Shown one piece after another: positions 10,204 through 19,520 of a DNA stretch of 64,000 nt (the stretch's first letter is position 1; each line of letters starts with the position of its first letter). The notes beneath the pieces were generated by a model. The model made no database searches. It saw only the letters and a list, made by a program, of their open reading frames with translations, and had not been told where the DNA came from. The DNA is taken from positions 173,959 through 237,958 of the forward strand of contig NZ_BNAH01000004.1 in the NCBI RefSeq assembly GCF_014653195.1, written 5' to 3'. This stretch comes from Thalassotalea profundi (GTDB taxonomy: Bacteria; Pseudomonadota; Gammaproteobacteria; Enterobacterales; Alteromonadaceae). Both the position numbers and the translations under genes were made by a program.

Positions 10204-11004
10204 ATGAATGATTTGTTGTTATCTGAAATTAATGCTCCGCGTCGATCTTTATTGAATCAACTTTCATTACTTGAAACGTCTATTTTTGGTCAATCTACTG
10301 ATATTAATAAAGCGTTAGCACCTTTAATTGATAGTTGTTCACTTGCTATGAATGATCATGAAAATTCCATGGATAGAGCGGAAGTTTTTATTAACGAAAT
10401 TTTTATTTCACAACTTTTGATTGATAATTCGCGTGCTCTATGGCCCGTGTTATCGTATCGAATTGCTGAAAGTGTTAATTTTAAAGTGATTGCACCGGTA
10501 GTAAAAGCTGCTGTAATCCAGTATGTGGCAAATAAATGTGAATTAGAAACAGAGATCGTTTATTTACCTGAAAAAGTGATGATACGAATTTTATGTGATG
10601 ATATATATTCAATTATTTTTGATCCCATCACTGGAGAATCTCTTAATTGGCAAGAATTAGAACAAGGCTTAGATGATCTGGGCGGTGACCCAAGTCGAAT
10701 GCAGTTAATACCCATGGAGCAAGAATCTATTGTTGTGGAGTATTTAACTGGGTTGAAAAACAGCCTAATTAATGAAAGTAGCTTCGAAAAAGCGTTGAAA
10801 TGTGTTGATTTGTTATTATCTATGCGCCCTGATGACCCTTTCGAGAGAAGGGATAGAGGTTTTTTATTACATCAATTGGATTGTTTTAAAGTCGCATACG
10901 ACGATTACCAGTACTTTGTTGCGCAATGCCCTAAAGATCCCGCGGCCCAATTATTAAAATTACAACTTGATAATATCTCAGTAAAAGATACCGTATTACA
11001 TTAA
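10204..11004 (+). CDS. SirB1-family protein (transglutaminase-like fold plus TPR)
   Basis: The 266-residue cytoplasmic protein matches SirB1/YchA: a divergent transglutaminase-like N-terminal half and a C-terminal TPR-like part containing RPDDPFERRDRGFLLHQL and ending FVAQCPKDP...VLH. No obvious Cys-His-Asp catalytic triad is visible, which appears normal for this family. Its molecular role is unknown. It keeps the sirB2-sirB1 order seen near prmC and kdsA elsewhere. Confidence 0.87.
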   Translation: MNDLLLSEINAPRRSLLNQLSLLETSIFGQSTDINKALAPLIDSCSLAMNDHENSMDRAEVFINEIFISQLLIDNSRALWPVLSYRIAESVNFKVIAPVVKAAVIQYVANKCELETEIVYLPEKVMIRILCDDIYSIIFDPITGESLNWQELEQGLDDLGGDPSRMQLIPMEQESIVVEYLTGLKNSLINESSFEKALKCVDLLLSMRPDDPFERRDRGFLLHQLDCFKVAYDDYQYFVAQCPKDPAAQLLKLQLDNISVKDTVLH

Positions 11005-11029
11005 ATAATAAAAAGAACATGGAGATTAT

Positions 11030-12298
11030 ATGACTGATGCACCATCAGAGGCGCTAATCCATAGCCCAATGCTTACCAATGACGCTACAATTTTAGGAAT
11101 TCTTGCCATTATGCTAGGGGCTGTATTTTATACAGCACAAAGTGGCCATTCTTTTTGGAAAAAGTTTTATAGTATAGTACCAGCTGTACTTGTTTGTTAT
11201 TTTCTCCCTTCTTTACTTAATACCTTTGGCGTTGTTGATGGTGAACAATCTAAATTATACCATGTTGCCTCGCGTTATTTACTTCCTGCCTGTTTAGTCT
11301 TATTAACCCTGAGTGTTGATTTAAAAGCGATAGCAAGATTAGGTAATAAAGCCATTATTTTATTCTTAACAGGGACTGTAGGTATTGTTATTGGTGGGCC
11401 AATTGCTTTATTAACCGTTTCTGCATTTGTACCTGAGCTTATTGGCGTTGATGGCCCAGAAGCTGTATGGCGCGGCATGACAACGGTTGCGGGTAGCTGG
11501 ATTGGTGGCGGGGCTAACCAAGCATCAATGAAAGAAATTTATGGCGCCGGCGACCAGATATTTTCAGCAATGGTAACTGTTGATGTTATTGTGGCAAATT
11601 TATGGATGGCAGTGTTACTTATTATGGCAAGTAATGCTAAAACAATAGATGCTAAATCAGGAGCTGATGTTTCTGCTATTGCTGATTTAAAAGAAAAGGT
11701 TGAACAATTTCATGCAAAACATGGTCGTATTGCAACTTTACCTGACTTAATGATTATAGTGGCTGTAGGCTTAGGCGTAACAGGATTTGCACATTTATTT
11801 GCTGATATTGTCACGCCATTTTTTGTTGAAAATTACCCTGATAGTGCTCGATTTAGTTTTCATAGTAAGTTCTTTTGGTTAATTGTTTTTGCTAGTACTG
11901 TTGGGGTATTTTTATCATTTACTAAAGCGAGAAAATTAGAAGGAGCGGGAGCTTCTAAAGTAGGCTCTGCATTTTTATATATTCTTATTGCGACTATCGG
12001 CATGAAAATGGATGTACGTATGATTGTTGATGCGCCAATATACTTTATTATTGGTGCTTTATGGATGATTGTGCATGCTAGTTTGATGTTGATCGTTGCT
12101 AAACTTATTAAAGCGCCACTTTTCTATATGGCAGTTGGAAGCCAAGCTAATGTTGGTGGGGCAGCATCAGCACCTATCGTTGCGAGTGCATTTCATCCAT
12201 CGTTAGCACCTGTTGGTGTTTTACTTGCCGTACTTGGTTATACTTTAGGTACGTATATGGCATGGTTTTGCGGACAAATATTACAAGTTATCGGTTAA
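11030..12298 (+). CDS. DUF819-family polytopic membrane protein
   Basis: A 422-residue protein with about ten or more hydrophobic segments, the glycine-rich motif GSWIGGGANQASMKE (about residues 158-172) and a late GGAASAPIVASAF motif. These repeats are typical of DUF819 (YjcL-like) proteins, which look like secondary transporters; no substrate is established. It is inserted between sirB1 and kdsA, genes usually adjacent in E. coli-like orders, with 25 bp and 21 bp spacing, so it is probably co-transcribed. Confidence 0.88.
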   Translation: MTDAPSEALIHSPMLTNDATILGILAIMLGAVFYTAQSGHSFWKKFYSIVPAVLVCYFLPSLLNTFGVVDGEQSKLYHVASRYLLPACLVLLTLSVDLKAIARLGNKAIILFLTGTVGIVIGGPIALLTVSAFVPELIGVDGPEAVWRGMTTVAGSWIGGGANQASMKEIYGAGDQIFSAMVTVDVIVANLWMAVLLIMASNAKTIDAKSGADVSAIADLKEKVEQFHAKHGRIATLPDLMIIVAVGLGVTGFAHLFADIVTPFFVENYPDSARFSFHSKFFWLIVFASTVGVFLSFTKARKLEGAGASKVGSAFLYILIATIGMKMDVRMIVDAPIYFIIGALWMIVHASLMLIVAKLIKAPLFYMAVGSQANVGGAASAPIVASAFHPSLAPVGVLLAVLGYTLGTYMAWFCGQILQVIG

Positions 12299-13162
<864 letters not shown>

Positions 13163-13196
13163 GTTAAAAGGATAAGCTTAAACAACCATAAAAAAC

Positions 13197-13230
13197 AAAG
13201 GGTGCTCTACACAATAGAGCACCCTTTTTT
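13197..13230 (+). terminator. Strong intrinsic terminator after kdsA
   Basis: The stem GGGTGCTCTA/TAGAGCACCC (13200-13209 with 13215-13224) has a 5-nt loop and is followed by six T. A run of A before the stem makes it bidirectional, so it could also serve the convergent small gene ending at 13276. Confidence 0.92.
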
Positions 13231-13275
13231 ATTAATTCTAGAGAAATTAATAATATTGTTTATACGTTTAGTATG

Positions 13276-13560
13276 TTATTCCGCATTATAACTAATATTA
13301 GCAAGTGTCATCGTTTTACGCTTTTCTTGCTGATCTGTATTTTTTAACACGGTAATAATGGGTAGCTCATTATTAACGATAGAAATGCTTGAAACAGCCA
13401 TAGTTTCTTGTAACTGTACTTTTACAGTTGCATGTAATTTATCGAGGTTGATTGGTTCAGCTTTTTCGATTTCAAGTGTTTGAGCACTTGCTGTGCTTGC
13501 GAATAAAATAGTGCTAATGGTTATGCTTAAAAGAGTGTTTAATAGTTTCATGTTTGTCAC
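13276..13560 (-). CDS. Small secreted protein of unknown family
   Basis: A 94-residue protein with a Sec signal peptide (basic MTNMKLL, hydrophobic core, cleavage near ASA-QT at about 26-27). The mature domain of about 68 residues is polar, has no cysteine and shows no motif I recognise. An internal ATG at residue 4 (13551) is an alternative start. It is convergent with kdsA and divergent from the GcvA-like regulator; the 279-bp gap between them holds no other gene that I can support. Confidence 0.6.
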   Translation of the reverse strand: MTNMKLLNTLLSITISTILFASTASAQTLEIEKAEPINLDKLHATVKVQLQETMAVSSISIVNNELPIITVLKNTDQQEKRKTMTLANISYNAE

Positions 13561-13839
13561 CTGTATATACTACGATTACTATCTATATAGATGCTTTGGG
13601 ACTTTACTCTCGCGTTGTGAGTTTTGGTTGGGAGTGAAACTAACAACTTGCTACATTGAAACATTAGGAAAGATGATGTCCTTCATCTACGGTTGCTATA
13701 ATAAGGTAATGCTGGCTTTATTTAAAACGACATTTTATAATGTTTTTCATTAGAAAAACTAATGAGTTGCTTTGTGTGTATTTAATTACGTCAAACGATT
13801 TGTTTATTGTGATAAATAATTTTATTTATAGGATTGATT

Positions 13840-14733
13840 GTGGCTGCCAGACTCCCACCACTAAACGCTTTGAAAGCTTTTGAAGCATCGGCAAGGCAGT
13901 TAAGTTTCACTAAAGCTGCTGAAGAATTGTTTGTAACTCAAGCAGCTATTAGTCATCAAATAAAATCCTTAGAGGAGCATTTAGGCTTAAAACTATTTAT
14001 GCGAAAAAATAGAGCGCTTTTACTTACGGAAGAGGGGCAGTCTTATTTTTTAGATATTAAAGATATTTTCACATCACTCCAGGAAGCAACGGAAAAACTA
14101 TTAGCAAGAGGCTCTAAAGGAGCAATTACTGTAAGTTTACAACCAAGCTTTGCTATTCAGTGGTTAGTCCCTAGGTTGACGAGTTTCAGTGTACAGCATC
14201 CTGAAATTGATGTTCGTATCAAAGCGGTTGACCAAGATGATAACTCGTTAACAGAGGATGTTGATGTTGCGATATATCATGGTAGAGGAAGATGGCCAAA
14301 AGTTCATGCTGATAAGTTGCATACAGAATATTTAATTCCAGTTTGTTCTCCTATGTTATTAACCGATAAAAAACCATTAAATACAATACATGATTTAGCT
14401 CATCATACTTTGCTGCACGATACCTCTAGACGCGATTGGAAACGCTGGTTTAAGGAAGCAAATGTTAAAGGCATGAATGTTAATCATGGACCTATTTTTA
14501 GTCACTCAGCTATGGTTGTGCAAGCTGCAGTACATGGACAAGGTGTGGCCTTAGCACAAAGTATATTGGCGAAACCTGAGCTTGACGCAGGCAGATTAAT
14601 TAACTTGTTTGATCTACATTTAGTCAGTAAAAATGCATTTTATATCGTGTGCCGCGAGCACCAAATGGAAGTCGGTAAAATTGCAGCGTTTAGGCAATGG
14701 GTACTTGATACAGTAGCGGCAGAAGAAGAATAA
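13840..14733 (+). CDS. GcvA-like LysR-family transcriptional regulator
   Basis: The protein starts MAARLPPLNALKAFEASAR, with the LysR helix-turn-helix at about 20-40 (FTKAAEELFVTQAAISHQ) and a periplasmic-binding-protein-like effector domain after about residue 90. GcvA activates and represses the glycine cleavage operon. I choose GTG 13840 over TTG 13834 because AGGA (13830-13833) abuts the TTG but is 6 bp from the GTG. The downstream DUF423 and rlmM genes repeat the E. coli gcvA-ygdD-rlmM arrangement, which supports GcvA, though the ligand and targets cannot be read from the sequence. Confidence 0.88.
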   Translation: MAARLPPLNALKAFEASARQLSFTKAAEELFVTQAAISHQIKSLEEHLGLKLFMRKNRALLLTEEGQSYFLDIKDIFTSLQEATEKLLARGSKGAITVSLQPSFAIQWLVPRLTSFSVQHPEIDVRIKAVDQDDNSLTEDVDVAIYHGRGRWPKVHADKLHTEYLIPVCSPMLLTDKKPLNTIHDLAHHTLLHDTSRRDWKRWFKEANVKGMNVNHGPIFSHSAMVVQAAVHGQGVALAQSILAKPELDAGRLINLFDLHLVSKNAFYIVCREHQMEVGKIAAFRQWVLDTVAAEEE

Positions 14734-14736
14734 GAT

Positions 14737-15375
14737 ATGAGTAACACCTCAATAGTCAGTCAAACAGTGACTCATGCTAAAGCCACTGTGATTTTTGCGC
14801 ATGGCGCAGGAGCAGATAAAAATAGTGATTTTCTTAATTTAGTATCAGCGCAGCTTTTACCACATGGCATAAATGTACTGCGTTTTAACTTTCCTTACAT
14901 GGACAAGCGTTTGCAAGATGGTAAGCGAAGACCACCTGATAGAATGCCAAAGCTTATAGAATGCCTAGCACAAGTTATTGAGGAACATAAAACAAGTCTC
15001 CCGTTATATCTTATGGGGAAGTCTATGGGCGGGCGTGTTGCTGCAACTTTGGCAAAAGATCATAGTGAGCATATTCGAGGCGTTATTTGTTTGGGGTATC
15101 CATTTCATCCGCATAAACAACCTGATAAATTGCGTCTTGAACCGCTACAAAATATCACTAAGCCTGTATTAATTATTCAAGGTGATCGCGATGCATTAGG
15201 TAATAAGTGTGAGATTGAACGTTACGAAATATCAACGCGTTGTCAGCTTCACTTTCTCCCTGATGGTGATCATGATTTAAAGCCAAGAGTTAAATCTGGC
15301 CATACACATCAACAGCATTTACACTCAGCTATAACGATTATCAATGGATTTATTAATGAAAATAACGAGAATTGA
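14737..15375 (+). CDS. Alpha/beta hydrolase (KANL3/Tex30-like)
   Basis: A 212-residue hydrolase with an early FAHGAGADKNSDF oxyanion-type segment, nucleophile elbow GKSMGG (Ser at about residue 97), Asp in IQGDRDALG and His in DGDHDLKP. This is a full Ser-Asp-His set. The sequence resembles the KANL3/Tex30 group of small hydrolases, whose bacterial substrates are unknown. It begins 3 bp after the regulator and overlaps the DUF423 gene, so it is translationally linked within the regulator-to-rlmM unit. Confidence 0.85.
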   Translation: MSNTSIVSQTVTHAKATVIFAHGAGADKNSDFLNLVSAQLLPHGINVLRFNFPYMDKRLQDGKRRPPDRMPKLIECLAQVIEEHKTSLPLYLMGKSMGGRVAATLAKDHSEHIRGVICLGYPFHPHKQPDKLRLEPLQNITKPVLIIQGDRDALGNKCEIERYEISTRCQLHFLPDGDHDLKPRVKSGHTHQQHLHSAITIINGFINENNEN

Positions 15376-15739
15376 TCGCTTTTTAGTGGTTTTTATTGGT
15401 ATCAGTGGCTGTTTTTCAGTATTATTCGGCGCTTGGTTATCACATGCCGCTCAAGGCTTAATCGCAGAGCAAATGCATAGGGTACAAGTCGCTCATCAAT
15501 ATCAAATGCTACATACTTTAGCGTTGTTAGCTGTCGTTGTGTGGTATCGAATAGATAATAGTAAATTATTGTTATTTTCTGCGTTATCTTTCACCGCAGG
15601 CATTATGCTTTTTAGTGGTAGTTTGTATTTAAAAAGTTTTTTTTCTATTACTGGTATCAGTAATTTAGCACCATTTGGCGGTATTTTATTAGCGCTTGCA
15701 TGGTTGCTATTAATATTTGTAGGTAAAAATAAGCTATGA
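15356..15739 (+). CDS. DUF423 inner-membrane protein (YgdD-like)
   Basis: A membrane protein of about 127 residues with four hydrophobic segments and the family pattern FGAWLSHAA near the N-terminus, followed by HTLALLAV and LAPFGGILLALAW. The role is unknown. I place the start at ATG 15356 (an in-frame ATG also lies at 15344). It overlaps the hydrolase stop by 20 bp and the rlmM start by 4 bp, so all three are translationally coupled. YgdD lies between gcvA and rlmM in E. coli too. Confidence 0.85.
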   Translation: MKITRIDRFLVVFIGISGCFSVLFGAWLSHAAQGLIAEQMHRVQVAHQYQMLHTLALLAVVVWYRIDNSKLLLFSALSFTAGIMLFSGSLYLKSFFSITGISNLAPFGGILLALAWLLLIFVGKNKL

Positions 15740-16818
15740 CAGCCGTTGTTTTATATTGTCGCCCCGGGTTTGAAAAGGAATGTGGGGCTGAAATTCAAGA
15801 AAAGGCTTCCTGGAACGAAGTTTATGGTTATCTTGAACTTACTAAAAACCAAGGAATTGTTTATTTCCATTTAAACAATTCAGAGGAAGGCGAAGTGTTA
15901 ATGCAACGCATTCCTTTGAAGCGTTTGATTTTTACAAGGCAATGGTTTGTTACGTTAACCGATAAGATAGATTTACCTGATTATAATCGTGTTGAAGCAA
16001 TAGTCGAATCTCTGGGTAAAGAGTGGCAATATGCCGATTTACGAATGGAAACTGCTGATACTAATGACGGTAAAGCACTGTCAAAGTTTTGTCGAAAGTT
16101 AGCGGTTCCATTACGTCAGGCATTAAGAAAAGAAAAAATTCTTACAGAAAAGCATGATAACGAAGGGGCTGTGCTGCATGCATTATTCTTTAGTGGCTCT
16201 GAAGTGATTTTAGGTTTTTCATTAGGCACGAATACCTCACCTCATGTTATGGGGATCCCGCGACTTAAGTTTCCAAATCAAGCACCAAGTCGTTCTACAT
16301 TGAAACTTGATGAAGCCTTCTTATATTTTATCCCTAAAGATGAGTGGGAAACTCGACTCACTTCAGGGTTAAATGCTGTTGATCTAGGTGCTGCACCTGG
16401 TGGTTGGACTTATCAATTGGTGCGTAGGGGAATGATGGTTACATCAATTGATAATGGGCCCATGGCTGAGTCCTTAATGGAAACGGGTCAGGTTAAACAT
16501 CGGATGGTTGATGGTTTTAAATATATACCGCAAAAGCAAAATGTTCATTGGTTAGTGTGTGATATGATAGAAAAACCTGATCGTGTTGCAAAATTAATGG
16601 CGCAATGGTTACTCAATGGCTACTGTAAAGAAGCGATGTTCAATCTGAAATTACCGATGAAAGGACGTTATGCAGAAGTGGTAAAAGACTTACAAATTCT
16701 TAAAGATGCTTTTTCAGAATATAATGTGAAATATGAATTATTTGCCAAACACTTATATTATGATCGCGAAGAAGTCACTGTTCATGCAAGACTGCTATCT
16801 CCAGTGCCAATTTTTTAA
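15736..16818 (+). CDS. rlmM: 23S rRNA 2'-O-ribose methyltransferase (C2498)
   Basis: RlmM methylates the 2'-OH of C2498 in the peptidyl-transferase region. The 360-residue protein has an N-terminal THUMP-like domain and a C-terminal RrmJ-type methyltransferase domain with SAM motif DLGAAPGGWTYQL near residue 217. Further conserved segments are CDMIEKP and NLKLPMKGRY, the latter carrying the catalytic lysine. It overlaps the DUF423 gene by 4 bp. Confidence 0.97.
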   Translation: MTAVVLYCRPGFEKECGAEIQEKASWNEVYGYLELTKNQGIVYFHLNNSEEGEVLMQRIPLKRLIFTRQWFVTLTDKIDLPDYNRVEAIVESLGKEWQYADLRMETADTNDGKALSKFCRKLAVPLRQALRKEKILTEKHDNEGAVLHALFFSGSEVILGFSLGTNTSPHVMGIPRLKFPNQAPSRSTLKLDEAFLYFIPKDEWETRLTSGLNAVDLGAAPGGWTYQLVRRGMMVTSIDNGPMAESLMETGQVKHRMVDGFKYIPQKQNVHWLVCDMIEKPDRVAKLMAQWLLNGYCKEAMFNLKLPMKGRYAEVVKDLQILKDAFSEYNVKYELFAKHLYYDREEVTVHARLLSPVPIF

Positions 16819-16829
16819 TGAGATAGACA

Positions 16830-16855
16830 GGTTCTAGATCTTAGGATCTAGAACC
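16830..16855. terminator. Perfect inverted repeat between convergent rlmM and idh
   Basis: Eleven perfectly paired bases, GGTTCTAGATC/GATCTAGAACC (16830-16840 with 16845-16855), with loop TTAG, sit 11 bp after rlmM and 11 bp before the idh stop. There is no clear T tract on either side, so it is either a weak bidirectional terminator or an mRNA 3'-end stabiliser. Confidence 0.55.
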
Positions 16856-16866
16856 CAAGTGCTATC

Positions 16867-17874
16867 TTACAAGCGTTCTAATACGGCATCTGTAAAGTCT
16901 GTAGTGCCATGAGAACCGCCTAAATCACGCGTTGTTCTATCGCCAGATTCAATTACATCTGTAATTGCTCTTCGGATATTTTCGGCTTTATCACCCATTT
17001 CTAAATATTCTAACATTTGAATTGCGGCTAAAATAACGGATGTTGGGTTCGCTAAGTTTTTACCTGCAATATCAGGTGCACTGCCATGTACGGCTTCAAA
17101 AATAGCACAATCTTCACCGATATTAGCGCCAGGAGCCATACCTAAACCGCCGACTAAACCAGCACATAAGTCAGATAAGATATCGCCAAATAAATTAGTG
17201 GTAACAATCATATCGAATTGTTCAGGATTCATCACCAGTTGCATACAACAGTTATCTACAATCATTTCAGTTGATTCAATATCAGGATATCGCTGTGCTA
17301 CTTCACGAGCAACTTTTAAAAATAATCCTGACGTTGATTTTAAAATATTGGCTTTATGAACGGCAGTAACTTTTTTACGCCCTTCTTTTCTAGCGGTTTC
17401 ATAGGCAAAAGTAACGATACGCTCTGCGCCTTCTCGCGTCACTAAACTCATTGCTTCGGCTTTCATACCATCTTCAGAAAGTGTCTGACCTAAACCTGAA
17501 TACATGCCTTCGGTGTTTTCACGAATAGTGATGATATCAATATTGTCGTAGCGTGCTTTTGTGCCTTTAAATGAAAGAACAGGGCGAACATTAGCATATA
17601 GTTGAAATTGTTTACGTAAGGTGACATTAATTGATGTAAAACCTTCGCCAACAGGCGTTGTAAGAGGACCTTTTAATGCTATTTTATTTTTTTTAATGAG
17701 TGCTAATGTTTCTTCAGGAACTAGCTCACCGTGCTTTTCTAATGCAACAAGGCCAGCATCGGCATATTCATATTCAAAATTACATCCAGCTTTATCAAGA
17801 ACTTTAATCGTTGCGTTGATTATATCAGGGCCGATTCCATCGCCAGGGATCACAGTAATTATTTGTTTAGCCAT
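16867..17874 (-). CDS. Isocitrate dehydrogenase, NAD-type short form
   Basis: A 335-residue beta-decarboxylating dehydrogenase. Isocitrate binding is indicated by SINVTLRK (81-88) and metal binding by Asp231 and Asp235 in NLFGDILSD. The cofactor site reads HGSAPDIAGKN with Asp268-Ile269, the pair that marks NAD specificity in this family; NADP enzymes have Lys-Tyr there. Substrate assignment over isopropylmalate or homoisocitrate relies on overall similarity to the NAD-IDH of Shewanella-like bacteria. It stands alone, convergent with rlmM. Confidence 0.88.
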   Translation of the reverse strand: MAKQIITVIPGDGIGPDIINATIKVLDKAGCNFEYEYADAGLVALEKHGELVPEETLALIKKNKIALKGPLTTPVGEGFTSINVTLRKQFQLYANVRPVLSFKGTKARYDNIDIITIRENTEGMYSGLGQTLSEDGMKAEAMSLVTREGAERIVTFAYETARKEGRKKVTAVHKANILKSTSGLFLKVAREVAQRYPDIESTEMIVDNCCMQLVMNPEQFDMIVTTNLFGDILSDLCAGLVGGLGMAPGANIGEDCAIFEAVHGSAPDIAGKNLANPTSVILAAIQMLEYLEMGDKAENIRRAITDVIESGDRTTRDLGGSHGTTDFTDAVLERL

Positions 17875-18097
17875 TAGTTGTACCTTTAGGATTGTCTATT
17901 TAGATCAAATACGAGCTGATCTTGTGTTTAATAGTAGGTTTGTTTGCAAAGTAAAATATACTCTAAGCTTTGAATGAACATTACGCTTTTTATAATAGAT
18001 TTATTACAATTTAAGCGTTTTGTTATTAATTATACCTTTTTTATCTACTGTTTGGTGGGTAAATAGTATAAAAATTTCAGAAAAGTGCCATTCGACA

Positions 18098-18514
18098 TTA
18101 GTCGGTAGCTGTAGTTCTCTTTTGATGTTGCAGAATTACCTCATCAAGGCCATCATATTGACTAGCAATGGCATACTCTTGTAAAACATTATCGATAAAA
18201 AGCAAATAGGAACATTCATCTTGCGTAGTAAATCCGTCTGATTTCATATGCTGAGTACGATAAAATAACACTTGGTAATATCGACCATCGACTGACTTTG
18301 CTTCGGTAATGTCAGGTTTACCTAATTTTTCAATAGCTTGATCAAAATGAAACTTGTTAATTTGAAGTTGATTAATAAATTGACGATTAAACTCTTCTCT
18401 GTCTTCCCACTTCATATTTGATGGGTTATCGTCGTAGAATTTAACAACTAACAATACAAATAAGCCATAAAGACCTAAAGCAAAAATAATACGAAAAACA
18501 ACTTTTTTGTTCAT
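18098..18514 (-). CDS. DUF3192-family membrane-anchored protein
   Basis: The start at 18514 is chosen because AGGATAAAA lies just upstream (AGGA about 6 bp before the ATG) and the peptide MNKKVVFRIIFALGLYGLFVLLVV is a clean N-terminal membrane anchor. A longer reading from 18577 has no such support. The domain that follows (IEKLGKP...VLFYRT...DGFTTQDECSYLLFIDN) is DUF3192, function unknown, and its opening resembles BamE/SmpA-like folds (inferred). A related domain occurs in the lipoprotein at 24650-25027. Confidence 0.82.
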   Translation of the reverse strand: MNKKVVFRIIFALGLYGLFVLLVVKFYDDNPSNMKWEDREEFNRQFINQLQINKFHFDQAIEKLGKPDITEAKSVDGRYYQVLFYRTQHMKSDGFTTQDECSYLLFIDNVLQEYAIASQYDGLDEVILQHQKRTTATD

Positions 18515-18713
18515 TTTTATCCTGAAAAGTAAGGTTCGGCCATTAATGTAATAGCTGAGTGCTTTATTGTTTCTCATATTTTATAGCACACAAAAAACAA
18601 AGCTTATAATAAAATGCGATGAATGGTTTATTAAGAAAGATATTATTAGGATTATTAATCTAAGTAATATTGCAAACCTAAAATTTATTGTAATAAATGC
18701 TTAGGCTAACTAA

Positions 18714-19520
18714 TTAATCTTGTTGAGAAAGGCGGATATCTTTTAGATTGAACCCTAAGGGAATATCTATTTTTAATGTAAGTAATGTTTTACTTAAATG
18801 TATTTGTTCACGATGCTGCGCTAATTTTTCTCTTAAACTTGCTTTAATATCGGTGGCATTTAGTAAAGCATTTAACGAACCATACTGATTCAATAAGTTA
18901 GCTGCAGTCACTTGCCCTATGCTTGGCACACCTGGTATTTTATTTGTGTTGTCTCCCGTAAGTGTCCATAAATCGAGTAACTGTTCTGGTTTAACGTTAA
19001 ACTTTTCTTTCGCATATTGGTGGTCAAGGTAACGACGATTAAAATAGTCATATACGTGTATATTTTGATTTAATAAAGATAAATAACATTTATCAGTAGA
19101 GATGATTGTAACTCTTTGTCCTCGTAGTGCGACTTTAGTTGCTAATGTGGCAATGAGGTCGTCTGCTTCATCTGATTCGGAATCAAGGGAATCAACATTA
19201 CGCTTCAAAAAAACATCTTGAATATCATTTAGCTTTTCGGCTAAATGCTCAGGCATTTTTTTTCTACCTTTTTTATAGTCAGGATAAAGTTGATAGCGCC
19301 AACATGGATTTTTACTGTCAAATACGGCTAAAGCATGTGTGGGCTCTTGGCTTTCGAGTATTTTTAAAAGCGCATTTTCACAGGCTTGAACGGTATTAAA
19401 TAATACTTGTTTTTTGGTGTTATCAGCAAGCTCGCTGTTATGTAAAAAAGGGCGCTCTTGGACTGCGTATATTCTACGAATTAAATTAAGAGCGTCGATT
19501 AATACTAAATGTGCAGACAT
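18714..19520 (-). CDS. xni: Flap endonuclease Xni (exonuclease IX family)
   Basis: A 268-residue 5'-nuclease related to the N-terminal domain of DNA polymerase I. It has an N-terminal LIDALNLIRR, the acidic stretch SESDEADDLIATLA (about 118) and the helix-hairpin-helix region GDNTNKIPGVPSIGQVTAANLL (about 192-213). In Xni proteins some of the metal-ligand aspartates of exonuclease domains are missing, so activity is narrower. It follows ppnN with no intergenic base, indicating a two-gene unit. Confidence 0.93.
   Translation of the reverse strand: MSAHLVLIDALNLIRRIYAVQERPFLHNSELADNTKKQVLFNTVQACENALLKILESQEPTHALAVFDSKNPCWRYQLYPDYKKGRKKMPEHLAEKLNDIQDVFLKRNVDSLDSESDEADDLIATLATKVALRGQRVTIISTDKCYLSLLNQNIHVYDYFNRRYLDHQYAKEKFNVKPEQLLDLWTLTGDNTNKIPGVPSIGQVTAANLLNQYGSLNALLNATDIKASLREKLAQHREQIHLSKTLLTLKIDIPLGFNLKDIRLSQQD

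Noticed and set aside
10204..11004. SirB1-type protein as an inactivated protease because a Cys-His-Asp triad is not seen
   Set aside because: The family as a whole appears to lack the triad, so this is not a local loss.
13493..13753. Plus-strand frame of 86 codons between the small secreted protein and the GcvA-like gene
   Set aside because: It overlaps the signal-peptide region of the minus-strand gene, has no ribosome site and an odd composition; I treat the region as promoter DNA.
17621..17977. Plus-strand frame of 118 codons over the start of the isocitrate dehydrogenase gene
   Set aside because: It is the antisense shadow of a well-supported gene.
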